33,372 nt of DNA from Paracoccaceae bacterium (GTDB taxonomy: Bacteria; Pseudomonadota; Alphaproteobacteria; Rhodobacterales; Rhodobacteraceae): contig JANSXZ010000031.1 in NCBI GenBank assembly GCA_024742705.1, positions 1 through 33,372 on the forward strand, read 5' to 3'. Each line of letters opens with the position of its first letter. Position 1 is the first letter of the stretch. Of this stretch, positions 1 through 7,362 are shown piece after piece. The translations under genes were made by a program, and so were the position numbers. The notes under the pieces are model-generated. The model made no database searches, was not told the DNA's origin, and was given only the letters and a program-made list of their open reading frames with translations.

Positions 1-92
1 AGCTCCTTCATCAGCCCGAAATCGCCAAGCAGATCTTCAGGCCGTTCGCAGCCCTTCAGAAGTTCGTCCAGCAGTTCCTTGGAAATCGTCAT
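1..92 (-). CDS. IS256-family transposase, N-terminal fragment at window edge
   Basis: The first 30 codons of a transposase that runs off the left edge. The visible protein starts MTISKELLDELLKGCERPED and continues LLGDFGLMKEL, which is the well-known N-terminus of mutator-type IS256-family DDE transposases. A GAGAGGAGCAAGG ribosome-binding region stands just upstream of the ATG (minus strand, 105-93). In the family the enzyme performs copy-out-paste-in transposition through a circular intermediate. The DDE catalytic residues would lie further into the gene and cannot be seen, so activity is unknown. Confidence 0.85.
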   Translation of the reverse strand, partial: MTISKELLDELLKGCERPEDLLGDFGLMKE

Positions 93-129
93 CGTCCTTG
101 CTCCTCTCAGGAAGCATGGACCAAAGCGC

Positions 130-155
130 AATTACACAGAAGATCGGACACTCTC
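130..155 (-). repeat. Terminal inverted repeat of the IS256-family element
   Basis: A 26-base end sequence of the insertion element; the outermost base is 155. It contains GTCCG at positions 7-11 from the tip and TGTGTAA further in, both typical of IS256-family ends. The matching repeat at the far end is outside the window. Confidence 0.7.
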
Positions 156-210
156 GACGGTTCAAACCGCATGCCAGAGATCATTCACGGCATTGCCTTC
201 ATCGATGGGA

Positions 211-531
211 TCAAGCAACTTCAGCCTGCCGCCTGATCACGCCGTCACCAACTTTCGGGCATAACTCTCGCGCGGCGAAGTCGAAGGACTGGGCGACCTC
301 ATCGTCTCGCGTTTCTCCGATGCTGCGCAACTCAGCGGCCATTTGCTCATCGGTCAGTGCCAAGTCGGCCCAGTGGCTTGGCAGCATGTCATTGATGACG
401 CCCAGACTGTCCCCGGCGGCCTTGGCAAATGGCACGTCGCCGTACTCGACGAGGTTCTTGTCGGCATCCTTCAAGCGTATGCCGTCTGCGCCCCGGTGCC
501 GGATACCTGGAACCCCGAAAGGCGTTATCAT
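211..531 (-). CDS. Hypothetical protein, 106 aa, next to the IS end
   Basis: I do not recognise this protein. It has a normal acidic, soluble-protein composition rather than the Arg/Pro-rich look of shadow frames, and no signal peptide or membrane segment. The C-terminal half carries a likely helical stretch (ALTDEQMAAELRSIGETRDD). A GAAGG motif lies 3 bases before the ATG, a short but usable spacing. It ends 55 bases from the IS boundary, so the IS did not cut its present 3' end, although the gene may itself be a remnant. Nothing opposite it codes convincingly. Function unknown. Confidence 0.5.
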   Translation of the reverse strand: MITPFGVPGIRHRGADGIRLKDADKNLVEYGDVPFAKAAGDSLGVINDMLPSHWADLALTDEQMAAELRSIGETRDDEVAQSFDFAARELCPKVGDGVIRRQAEVA

Positions 532-782
532 GTGCCTTCATTCGTTTCCTTCCAATCCGGCACTTGCCGCAGTGTCCGAAACAAACCCTTGGCCCGAATT
601 GCGGTTCTCATTCCTCGGGACGCCGATCCGGCGCGGATGGTACGGCCCCGGCATCCGCACGGGTGCGCCGGCTGGTTCGGGGCTGTCTGCGGTTGCGTGT
701 CGGGCTTTCGGTGCGATGCGGACGGTTGCCGCTGTGGGTCTGGTCGGGTAAGCAGACGCGTGTCTTCCATTGTCAAAGTTTC
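532..782. other. Gene-poor stretch before the UPF0262 gene
   Basis: About 250 bases with no convincing gene. All frames through it read as Arg/Pro/Gly-rich shadow sequence. No terminator or tRNA was seen. A TTGTCA at 773-778 is too close to the next start codon (783) to act as its -35 box. In related genomes I recall hisD upstream of the UPF0262 gene; no HisD-like sequence is present here. Confidence 0.5.
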
Positions 783-1265
783 ATCATGACCCGCATCATT
801 GAAATCACGCTCGACGACGGCAACTTGCCCGCTCCCACGCCAGAGGTCGAGCAGGAGCGAAAGGTGGCGATGTTCGATCTGATGGAGGAGAACAGCTTTG
901 TGCTGCCTGCCCGCGACGGGCGGCCGGCGCCCGAGGGGCCTTTCCACCTGACACTGTCGATCCGCGACAAGCGCCTCGTCTTCGATCTGCAAGGCACCGA
1001 TGGTGAGAAGGCAGCCGAGTTTCACCTTGCGCTGGGCCCGTTCCGACAGGTTGTGAAGGATTACTTCCAGATCTGCGAAAGCTACTTCAACGCGGTCAAG
1101 ACCCTGCCGCCCAGCCAGATCGAAACCATCGACATGGCGCGGCGCGGCATCCACAACGAGGGCAGCCGGGTGTTGCAGGAGCGGCTGGAAGGCAAGGCCG
1201 AGATCGACACAGATACCGCCCGGCGGCTGTTCACGCTGATCTGCGTGCTGCACTTCGGGGCCTGA
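783..1265 (+). CDS. UPF0262 family protein
   Basis: A 160-aa protein starting MTRIIEITLDDGNL, matching UPF0262, a family of unknown function largely confined to alphaproteobacteria. It is predicted soluble, with no signal peptide. The ATG at 783 is preferred over upstream in-frame codons because the family N-terminus begins here and the sequence before it is not protein-like. The next gene begins 2 bases after its stop, so the two are almost certainly co-translated. In Rhodobacteraceae this gene commonly sits with a low-molecular-weight phosphatase and infA, as it does here apart from three intervening genes. Confidence 0.9.
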   Translation: MMTRIIEITLDDGNLPAPTPEVEQERKVAMFDLMEENSFVLPARDGRPAPEGPFHLTLSIRDKRLVFDLQGTDGEKAAEFHLALGPFRQVVKDYFQICESYFNAVKTLPPSQIETIDMARRGIHNEGSRVLQERLEGKAEIDTDTARRLFTLICVLHFGA

Positions 1266-1266
1266 G

Positions 1267-1728
1267 GTGACCGAGCGCCTGCCACAGTCGGTGCTCTTTT
1301 GCTGCGATCACAACGCCGTGCGGTCGCCCATGGCCGAAGGCATCATGAAGAAGTTCTATGGCACCGGCACCTATGTGCAATCCGTCGGCGTCAAGAACGA
1401 CATGGAGATCGACGGGTTTTCCATCGCCGTCTGCCAGGAGATGAATGTCGAACTGTCGCGCCACAGGTCGCGCAGTTTCGACGAGATGGAGGATTGGGGC
1501 GACGATCTGTCGTCCTTCGATCTGGTGATCGCTCTGTCGCCGGCCAGCCAGCGCCGGGCGCTGGAACTGACCCGCTATTTTCATCTCGAGGTCGAATACT
1601 GGCCGATTCTCGACCCCACGGGCCTGGGCGAAACCCGCGAGGCCAAGCTGGCCAGCTATCGCCAGGCCCGTGACCAGATTATCACCCGTCTGACCGACCG
1701 CTGGGGCGAACCGCAAGGGCTGGGCTGA
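1267..1728 (+). CDS. Low-molecular-weight protein-tyrosine phosphatase family protein
   Basis: A 153-aa protein of the LMW phosphatase/ArsC-like fold. The phosphate-binding loop C-x5-R-S is at Cys13-Arg19-Ser20, and the general-acid DP pair is Asp116-Pro117 (context WPILDPTG), so the catalytic set is intact. Family members dephosphorylate phosphotyrosine or related substrates, and some reduce arsenate; the sequence alone does not settle the substrate. The start is GTG at 1267, one base after the UPF0262 stop codon, which implies translational coupling. There is no arsenic-resistance neighbour, so a housekeeping phosphatase is more likely than arsenate reductase. Confidence 0.88.
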   Translation: MTERLPQSVLFCCDHNAVRSPMAEGIMKKFYGTGTYVQSVGVKNDMEIDGFSIAVCQEMNVELSRHRSRSFDEMEDWGDDLSSFDLVIALSPASQRRALELTRYFHLEVEYWPILDPTGLGETREAKLASYRQARDQIITRLTDRWGEPQGLG

Positions 1729-1847
1729 CCGCGTCTTTGGCAGTTGCGGCGCTGCATGGCGCGCGCCGGCGGGCAACGGCGGCCAAACCTCTTGCCGGAT
1801 GCCGCCGCCTGTGCCACCCCCTCGGGGCAACCTTCGAAAGGCAAATC

Positions 1848-2243
1848 ATGGCGCAGATCATCCACGACTATTTCACCGCGTTCAACGCCGGCGACACCGA
1901 CGCGATGCTGGCGTGTCTGACCGACGATGTGGCGCATCATGTCAACGAAGGCCAGGTGCGCACCGGCAAGGCACAATTCGCCGAATTTTGTGCTCATATG
2001 TCCCGCTGCTACCGCGAGCGGCTGAGCGGCATCGTGGTGTTTTCCAATCCCGAGGCGACGCGCGGCGCGGCGGAATTCATCGTCGAGGGCAGCTATCTGG
2101 CAACCGATCCCGGCCTGCCCGAGGCGAACGGGCAGACGTACCGCCTGCCGGGTGGGTCGTTCTTCGATCTGCGCGACGGACGGATCGCGCGGGTGACGAC
2201 CTATTACAACCTGGCCGATTGGGTGCGCCAGGTCGGCGGATGA
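1848..2243 (+). CDS. SnoaL-like / ketosteroid-isomerase-fold protein
   Basis: A 131-aa protein with the NTF2-like alpha+beta fold pattern: an N-terminal helix with YFTAFNAGDTDAMLACLTDD (residues 8-27), a middle strand-rich part, and a C-terminal FFDLRDGRIARVTTYYN. This matches SnoaL-like polyketide cyclase/ketosteroid-isomerase-related proteins, which catalyse varied isomerase or hydrolase reactions. The ATG at 1848 follows GAAAGG at a good distance; upstream in-frame codons read as junk. Its stop overlaps the start of the GNAT gene (ATGA), so the pair is co-translated. The substrate cannot be inferred. Confidence 0.82.
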   Translation: MAQIIHDYFTAFNAGDTDAMLACLTDDVAHHVNEGQVRTGKAQFAEFCAHMSRCYRERLSGIVVFSNPEATRGAAEFIVEGSYLATDPGLPEANGQTYRLPGGSFFDLRDGRIARVTTYYNLADWVRQVGG

Positions 2244-2881
2244 TCACGGCCCGGGTTCTGACCGGCGCCGCGCTGGACGCGGCGCTGGATGATGTGGCAC
2301 GTCTGCGGATCGCGGTGTTCCGCGATTGGCCCTATCTCTACGATGGCGATACCGGCTATGAGCGGCGTTATCTGGAAGCCTACCGCGACAACCCTTCGGC
2401 GGTTCTGGTCGGCGCCTTCGACGGCGCGCGGCTCGTCGGTGCGGCGACGGGCACGCCGCTGGCCGACCATGCGGCGGATTTCGGCGCCGGTTTCGCCGCG
2501 CGGGGGCTGCCTCTGGAACGGTTCTTCTACTGTGCCGAATCGGTGCTGTTGCCCGATTACCGCGGGCGCGGCCTGGGGCATCGCTTCTTCGATCTGCGCG
2601 AGGCACATGCCGCCGCCCTGGGCCATGCCGACGTGGTGTTCTGCGGTGTGATCCGGCCTGCCGACCATCCGATGCGGCCGGCCGGCTATCGCCCGCTTGA
2701 CGGTTTCTGGCGCGGGCGCGGATACCGGCCGTTGCCCGGCCTTGTGGCCCGGTTCGCCTGGAAGGACGTGGATCAGCCGGGCGAAACCGACAAGACCCTG
2801 CAATTCTGGGGCAGAGGGCCGCGCATCGATGCGATGGCGGACGACACACCGCCCGACGACCTCTCGACAAGCGCGACCTGA
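2240..2881 (+). CDS. GNAT family N-acetyltransferase (paired with nitrilase)
   Basis: A 213-aa GNAT-fold protein. The acetyl-CoA pyrophosphate loop is RGRGLGH at residues 108-114, after the beta-strand AESVLLPDY. It is longer than a minimal GNAT, with a C-terminal tail of about 30 residues ending in a hydrophilic DDTPPDDLSTSAT. The start overlaps the SnoaL stop by ATGA, and a nitrilase gene follows after 38 bases. GNAT and nitrilase domains are known fused in one polypeptide in other bacteria, so these neighbours probably act on the same amide or amine substrate. The acceptor is unknown. Confidence 0.85.
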   Translation: MITARVLTGAALDAALDDVARLRIAVFRDWPYLYDGDTGYERRYLEAYRDNPSAVLVGAFDGARLVGAATGTPLADHAADFGAGFAARGLPLERFFYCAESVLLPDYRGRGLGHRFFDLREAHAAALGHADVVFCGVIRPADHPMRPAGYRPLDGFWRGRGYRPLPGLVARFAWKDVDQPGETDKTLQFWGRGPRIDAMADDTPPDDLSTSAT

Positions 2882-2919
2882 TCGCCCAGAACGGCAGGAC
2901 AAAACCGGAGTTTGGCATC

Positions 2920-3795
2920 ATGAAAGTGGCAACTGCCGCCTACCCGCTGGATTTTCTGAACAGCTGGGCGCAATACGAGGACAAGCTGGCCGCCTGGGTG
3001 GCCGAAGCCGCCGCCGAGGGCGCCGGGCTGCTGGTGTTTCCCGAATACGGCGCGATGGAACTGGCGACACTGGCCGGGGCGGACGTGGCCGGCGATCTCG
3101 AGGCATCGCTGTTCGCCGTCTCCGACCGGCTGCCCGAAGCAGACGCGCTGCATTGCAAGCTTGCCACCGAACACAATGTGCATATCCTGGCCGCATCCGG
3201 CCCCGCGGCCACCGCGTCGCGCCCGGTCAACCGTGCCCGGCTGATCACGCCGGCCGGGGCGGTGGCGCCACAGGACAAGCAGATCATGACGCGGTTCGAG
3301 GATGAGGAATGGGGCGTGATCCCCGGCGATCCCCTGACGCTGTTCGAAACCGACCTGGGGCGCATCGGTGTCCTGATCTGTTATGATTGCGAGTTTCCGC
3401 TTCTGGGCCGCGCCCTGAGCGAAGCCGACGTGCTGCTGGTGCCGTCGTGCACCGAGGCGCTGGCGGGTTATTGGCGGGTGCGCATCGGGGCGATGGCGCG
3501 CGCGCTGGAAAATCAGTGCGTCACGGTGATGTCATCGGTTGTGGGCCGCGCCGACTGGTCCGAGGCGGTGGATATCTGCACCGGCGCCGGCGGCGTGTTC
3601 GGCCCGCCCGACACCGGGTTCCCGGCGACCGGGGTGCTGGCCGAAGGCGTTCTCGACCGGGCCGGCTGGACCTATGCCGGGATCGATCGCGACGCCATCG
3701 CCAATGTCCGCGCCGATGGCGTCGTTCTGAACCGCAGCCACTGGCAGCATCAGACGCCGCGCCGTCAGAACGCGCGCAACGTCAGCCTGCGTTGA
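2920..3795 (+). CDS. Carbon-nitrogen hydrolase (nitrilase superfamily)
   Basis: A 291-aa cytosolic hydrolase with the complete nitrilase triad: Glu42 (VFPEYGAME), Lys120 (APQDKQIMTRFE) and Cys154 (LICYDCEFP). The family hydrolyses non-peptide C-N bonds of amides, carbamoyl compounds or nitriles. The E-K-C spacing and the length of about 290 residues fit the amidase branches rather than true nitrilases. It directly follows the GNAT gene on the same strand. After the stop there is an 81-base gap with a probable promoter for infA, so this gene likely ends the SnoaL-GNAT-nitrilase unit. The specific substrate is unknown. Confidence 0.9.
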   Translation: MKVATAAYPLDFLNSWAQYEDKLAAWVAEAAAEGAGLLVFPEYGAMELATLAGADVAGDLEASLFAVSDRLPEADALHCKLATEHNVHILAASGPAATASRPVNRARLITPAGAVAPQDKQIMTRFEDEEWGVIPGDPLTLFETDLGRIGVLICYDCEFPLLGRALSEADVLLVPSCTEALAGYWRVRIGAMARALENQCVTVMSSVVGRADWSEAVDICTGAGGVFGPPDTGFPATGVLAEGVLDRAGWTYAGIDRDAIANVRADGVVLNRSHWQHQTPRRQNARNVSLR

Positions 3796-3802
3796 ATCCG
3801 AC

Positions 3803-3831
3803 TTGAAAAATCCGCTGAATGGGGCCATTTA
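3803..3831 (+). promoter_or_regulatory. Possible infA promoter
   Basis: TTGAAA (3803-3808), 17 bases, then CATTTA (3826-3831), about 45 bases before the infA ATG. The -35 box is good and the -10 box weak. The position just after the nitrilase stop supports an independent infA promoter. Confidence 0.35.
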
Positions 3832-3876
3832 GTGCCAACCCCGCAGACTGGCGGGTGAATTGAGTATGGAGAGAAC

Positions 3877-4095
3877 ATGGCCAAGGAAGATACGCTCGAA
3901 TTTCCCGGTGTCGTGAAGGAACTCCTGCCGAATGCGACATTCCGGGTCGAGCTTGAAAACGGCCATGAAATCATCGCACATACGGCAGGCAAGATGCGCA
4001 AGAACCGCATCCGTGTTCTGGCAGGCGACAAGGTACAGGTCGAGATGACCCCCTATGATCTGACCAAGGGTCGGATCAACTATCGTTTCAAGTAA
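3877..4095 (+). CDS. infA: Translation initiation factor IF-1
   Basis: A 72-aa protein with the complete IF-1 sequence: [20 protein letters not shown], then [20 protein letters not shown] and the C-terminal [12 protein letters not shown]. It is a single S1-type OB fold that binds the 30S A site during initiation and works with IF-2 and IF-3. The length equals the family norm. A GGAGAGAAC stretch precedes the ATG. It starts the infA-maf-RNase E/G-yacG string, a familiar alphaproteobacterial order; a 105-base gap separates it from maf. Confidence 0.99.
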   Translation: MAKEDTLEFPGVVKELLPNATFRVELENGHEIIAHTAGKMRKNRIRVLAGDKVQVEMTPYDLTKGRINYRFK

Positions 4096-4200
4096 GCCCA
4101 TGACGGGGCCAGCCGGGGATCTTGGGCCTGCGCCGTGGCGCGGGGCAGGGGGCATTTGCGCCTGTGTGGCCCATGCGTGGCGCTTTGCCACGGGGCCGTC

Positions 4201-4785
4201 ATGACGCGCCTTATCCTCGGGTCGGGCAGCCCGCGCCGTCTGGATCTGCTGGCGCAACTGGGCGTGGTGCCTGACGAAGTGTGCCCGCCCGACATCGATG
4301 AGGATCCGGCCCCCGCCGAACTGCCGCGCCCCTATTGCATCCGCATCGCCGCCGAAAAGGCCGCCGCGGTGACCGCTGGCGCGGATGACATCGTGCTGTG
4401 CGCCGACACCACCGTGGCCCTGGGGCGCCGTATCCTGGGCAAGCCGCGCGACCGGGCCGAGGCCATGGCGTTTCTTTCGGCGCTGTCGGGTCGGCGGCAT
4501 CGGGTGATCACCGCCGTCGCGGTGCGGCGCGGTGACAGGCTGTGGCAAAGGGATGTGGTCAGCGCGGTGCGCATGAAGCGCCTTTCGCAACCTGAAATGG
4601 CGTCATACCTCGCCACCGGCGACTGGGAAGGCAAGGCCGGTGGATACGGCATCCAGGGGCCTGCCGCCGCCATGATCCCGTGGATTTCGGGATCGTTCAC
4701 CGGCATCGTCGGGCTGCCGCTGGCCGAAACCGCCGGATTGCTTCAGGCCGCCGGCTTGCCGTTGTATCGGGCCGCGGCAGAATGA
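4201..4785 (+). CDS. maf: Maf family nucleoside triphosphate pyrophosphatase
   Basis: A 194-aa protein with the Maf signature GSGSPRR at residues 7-13, the catalytic aspartate Asp69 (LCADTTV), the GKP motif and a C-terminal [10 protein letters not shown] loop. The family hydrolyses NTPs, often dTTP/UTP and modified nucleotides, to monophosphates and PPi, and is linked to house-cleaning or division arrest. The ATG at 4201 is chosen because the family begins directly with the [10 protein letters not shown] strand; a GTG at 4135 would add 22 unlike residues. The stop overlaps the start of the next gene (ATGA), indicating coupling. Confidence 0.95.
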   Translation: MTRLILGSGSPRRLDLLAQLGVVPDEVCPPDIDEDPAPAELPRPYCIRIAAEKAAAVTAGADDIVLCADTTVALGRRILGKPRDRAEAMAFLSALSGRRHRVITAVAVRRGDRLWQRDVVSAVRMKRLSQPEMASYLATGDWEGKAGGYGIQGPAAAMIPWISGSFTGIVGLPLAETAGLLQAAGLPLYRAAAE

Positions 4786-5804
4786 AGGGCCGTACCGTCA
4801 TACTGGATCACCACGAAGGGCGCGAAGCGGCGGCTCTGATGGTCGACGGCCAACTGGACGACCTTCTGATCGACAGCGATGCGCCGACGCCCGGAACGAT
4901 CTATCGCGCCCGTGCCGACCGGCCCGTCAAAGGCCAGGGCGGGATGTTCCTGACCACGCCTGACGGCCCCGCCTTCCTGCGCCAGGTCAAAGGGCTGGCG
5001 CCAGGCCAGATGCTGTTGGTGCAGGTTACAGGCCATGCCGAACCCGGCAAGGCGATACCGGTCACCCAGCGGCTGCTGTTCAAAAGCCGCTATGCCATCG
5101 TCACGCCCGATGCGCCGGGACTGAACATCTCGCGCAGCATCCGCGAAGATGATCTGCGCGACCGGCTGCTGGAAATCGCGCATGAAACCGTGGGCCGGGA
5201 CGGTCCGGGACTGATCTTGCGCTCTGGCTGCGCTGCCGCCGATCCGGCCGACATCGCCGAGGATATCTCGGCGATGCTGGCCACGGCGGCCACGGTTCTG
5301 GGCGACGGGGGCAGCGCGATGGAAACCCTGATCGAAGGCGATGGCCCGCACACGCTGGCCTGGCGCGAATGGGTGGAGCCGGCGCAGATCGTTACCGAAC
5401 CCGGCGGTTTCGCGCGCGAAAGCGTTCTGGATGCGATCGACCTTCTGCGCGGCCCGGCCGAGCGCCTTCCGTCAGGCGCGACGATGTACGTCGAGCCGAC
5501 CCGCGCGCTGGTCGCCGTCGATGTGAACAGCGGCGCCGATGTATCGCTGGCCGCGGGCATAAAGGCCAACATTGCCGCGGCGCGGGCGCTGCCACGCGCG
5601 CTGCGCCTGCGCGGCCTGGGGGGGCAGGTGGTTCTGGATCTGGCTCCGATGCCCAAGAAGGACCGGCGTGGATTTGAACAGGCGCTGCGTGCGGCCTTTC
5701 GTGGCGACCCCGAGGAAACCGCCCTGGTCGGGTGGACGCCGCTGGGGCACTATGAATTGCAACGCAAGCGCGGGCGCATCCCACTGTCCGAGGTGTTGGG
5801 ATGA
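4782..5804 (+). CDS. Ribonuclease E/G family protein, short form
   Basis: A 340-aa RNase E/G catalytic-core protein. An S1-like segment lies at about residues 35-100. The metal-binding aspartates are Asp247 (VDVNSG) and Asp286 (VVLDLAPM), matching the two Mg2+ ligands of the family. It ends at [15 protein letters not shown], just where the CPxCxG zinc-link of RNase E/G would follow, so the zinc-link and small domain are absent. It is therefore shorter than RNase G (about 490 aa). It overlaps maf upstream and yacG downstream by ATGA. It probably cleaves single-stranded RNA, but lacking the zinc-link it may not form the usual tetramer. Confidence 0.88.
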   Translation: MKGRTVILDHHEGREAAALMVDGQLDDLLIDSDAPTPGTIYRARADRPVKGQGGMFLTTPDGPAFLRQVKGLAPGQMLLVQVTGHAEPGKAIPVTQRLLFKSRYAIVTPDAPGLNISRSIREDDLRDRLLEIAHETVGRDGPGLILRSGCAAADPADIAEDISAMLATAATVLGDGGSAMETLIEGDGPHTLAWREWVEPAQIVTEPGGFARESVLDAIDLLRGPAERLPSGATMYVEPTRALVAVDVNSGADVSLAAGIKANIAAARALPRALRLRGLGGQVVLDLAPMPKKDRRGFEQALRAAFRGDPEETALVGWTPLGHYELQRKRGRIPLSEVLG

Positions 5805-6004
5805 GCTGTCCGATCTGCAAGAAGCCCACGATGCGCCAATACCGGCCGTTCTGTTCGTCGCGCTGTGCCGATCTGGATCTTGCGCGGTGGTTCAACGGTG
5901 CTTACGCGGTGCCGTCACAGGATCCCGACGACACGGAAGACGACATCGCCGCCGCGATGGACGATGCCCTGCGCGCCACCGAACGGAACGACAAGCCGCA
6001 CTGA
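5801..6004 (+). CDS. yacG: DNA gyrase inhibitor YacG (zinc finger)
   Basis: A 67-aa protein with a C-x2-C-x11-C-x3-C zinc site (Cys3, Cys6, Cys18, Cys22) followed by CADLDLARWFNGAYAVP, the YacG signature. The C-terminal third is acidic. In E. coli YacG binds GyrB and inhibits gyrase. The ATG overlaps the RNase E/G stop (ATGA at 5801-5804), so the two are translationally coupled. The next gene is convergent, 3 bases away, so this ends the operon. Confidence 0.93.
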   Translation: MSCPICKKPTMRQYRPFCSSRCADLDLARWFNGAYAVPSQDPDDTEDDIAAAMDDALRATERNDKPH

Positions 6005-6007
6005 CCC

Positions 6008-7195
6008 CTAGCGCGTCAGTTCGCGCATCCCGCGTTCAAGCCCCGCGAGGGTCATGGGAACCATGCGGTCCTTGCCGAAGATCTCCTGGATCATCGAAAT
6101 CGAATGGGTGTAGTTCCAGTATTTCTCGGGAATCGGATTGATCCACAGCGTCGAAGGCCATTGATCGACAGTGCGCTGCAACCAGACCGATCCGGCCTCG
6201 GCGTTCCAGTGTTCGTTGGCGCCTCCGGGGTAGGCGATCTCGTAGGGTGACATCGACGCATCGCCCACGAAGATGCATTTGTAGTCCGGGCCGTAGGTGC
6301 GCAGGATCTCGTGAGTGGGTGTCTGCGCGTCCCAGCGGCGCCGGTTGTCGCGCCACACGCCCTCGTACAGGCAGTTGTGGAAGTAGAAATGCTCCATGTG
6401 CTTGAATTCCGACCGCGCGGCGCTGAACAGTTCCTCGACGATCTTGACGTGCGGGTCCATTGATCCGCCGACATCCAGAAACAGCAGCACCTTGACCGCG
6501 TTGCGCCGTTCCGGGCGGGTCTTGACGTCAAGATAGCCGTGTTCGGCCGTGGCGCGGATTGTACCATCAAGATCCAGCTCTTCGACCGCGCCGTCACGCG
6601 CCCAGCGCCGCAGGCGTTTCAGCGCGACCTTGATGTTGCGCGTGCCCAGTTCGACAGTGTCGTCCAGATTGCGGAACTCGCGCTTGTCCCAGACCTTGAC
6701 GGCGCGCCCGTGGCGCCCCTCTTTCTGGCCCACGCGGACGCCTTCGGGGTTGTAGCCGTAGGCGCCGAAAGGCGAGGTGCCCCCGGTGCCGATCCACTTG
6801 TTGCCGCCCTGGTGGCGCCCCTGCTGATCCTTCAGCCGCTCGCGCAGCGTCTCCATCAGCTTTTCGAAGCCGCCCAGCGCCTCGATCTCTGCCTTCTCCG
6901 CGTCGCTCAGATGCTTTTCCGTCATCTTGCGCAGCCAGTCGGCGGGCAGATCGACGGCTTCGAGCATCTGATCGAAGCTGATCGCCTCAAGCCCCTTGAA
7001 CGAGGCGGCGAATGCCTGGTCGAACTTGTCTATGTTGCGCTCGTCCTTAACCATCGCGGTGCGCGCGAGGTAATAGAACGCCTCGACATCGTAGGTGGCC
7101 AGCCCCGCCTTCATACCCTCGAGGAAGGTGAGGAATTCGCGCAGCGACACCGGCACGGCGGCCTTGCGCAGGTTTTCGAAGAACGGCAGGAACAT
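6008..7195 (-). CDS. VWA domain (CoxE-like) protein, MoxR partner
   Basis: A 395-aa cytosolic protein with an N-terminal helical region (about 1-230) and a C-terminal von Willebrand A domain. The metal-ion-dependent adhesion site is Asp241-x-Gly243-x-Ser245 (FLDVGGSMD), with Gly where the first Ser of the classic DxSxS is expected. VWA proteins of this type work with MoxR AAA+ ATPases in maturing or inserting cofactors of protein complexes. The MoxR gene heads the same unit. Its ATG overlaps the stop of the 55-aa membrane gene (TGATG). It is the last gene of the unit and converges on yacG. Confidence 0.9.
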   Translation of the reverse strand: MFLPFFENLRKAAVPVSLREFLTFLEGMKAGLATYDVEAFYYLARTAMVKDERNIDKFDQAFAASFKGLEAISFDQMLEAVDLPADWLRKMTEKHLSDAEKAEIEALGGFEKLMETLRERLKDQQGRHQGGNKWIGTGGTSPFGAYGYNPEGVRVGQKEGRHGRAVKVWDKREFRNLDDTVELGTRNIKVALKRLRRWARDGAVEELDLDGTIRATAEHGYLDVKTRPERRNAVKVLLFLDVGGSMDPHVKIVEELFSAARSEFKHMEHFYFHNCLYEGVWRDNRRRWDAQTPTHEILRTYGPDYKCIFVGDASMSPYEIAYPGGANEHWNAEAGSVWLQRTVDQWPSTLWINPIPEKYWNYTHSISMIQEIFGKDRMVPMTLAGLERGMRELTR

Positions 7196-7362
7196 CAGAC
7201 CATCGCCCTGTGCAGGGCGATGGTGGCGATCAGGCCGATCAGCGCAAAGGCGATGCCGAACCCGGCGGCGTATTGCGCGATGTCCGCGGGCGATCCCTTG
7301 CGCCGGTGGGCGGTCAGGCCGCCGATGATTGCGCCCGAAAGCGCGCCAAATATCACAATCAT
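7195..7362 (-). CDS. Small two-helix membrane protein, 55 aa
   Basis: A 55-aa protein starting MIVIFGALSGAIIGGLTA. Hydrophobic segments lie at about residues 1-17 and 33-50, joined by a basic/polar loop (HRRKGSPADIAQY). A positive loop between two helices suggests a small inner-membrane hairpin. It overlaps the DUF2927 stop at its start (TGATG) and the VWA start at its end (TGATG), so it is tightly coupled in the MoxR-VWA unit and is unlikely to be spurious. Similar short ORFs in relatives may carry doubtful names such as apolipoprotein acyltransferase; nothing in the sequence supports such an activity. Confidence 0.8.
   Translation of the reverse strand: MIVIFGALSGAIIGGLTAHRRKGSPADIAQYAAGFGIAFALIGLIATIALHRAMV

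Larger units (their letters stand above)
1..155 (-). mobile_element. IS256-family insertion sequence, one end (partial)
   Basis: One end of an insertion sequence whose body continues beyond the left edge. The boundary is placed at 155 because the minus strand read inward from there starts GAGAGTGTCCGATCTTCTG and continues TGTAATT. That has the GTCCG and TGTGTAA blocks, in the same register, that I recall for the terminal inverted repeats of IS256 itself. The transposase start codon lies 63 bases inside this end and reads away from it, as expected. The other end and the target duplication are outside the window, so intactness cannot be judged. Confidence 0.8.

Noticed and set aside
528..1253. 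241-codon minus-strand ORF over the UPF0262 gene
   Set aside because: Shadow of the UPF0262 frame; its upstream part covers the gene-poor stretch without any protein-like sequence.
1267..1728. Naming the LMW phosphatase as an arsenate reductase
   Set aside because: No ars genes nearby and no distinguishing residues; the phosphatase family name is safer.
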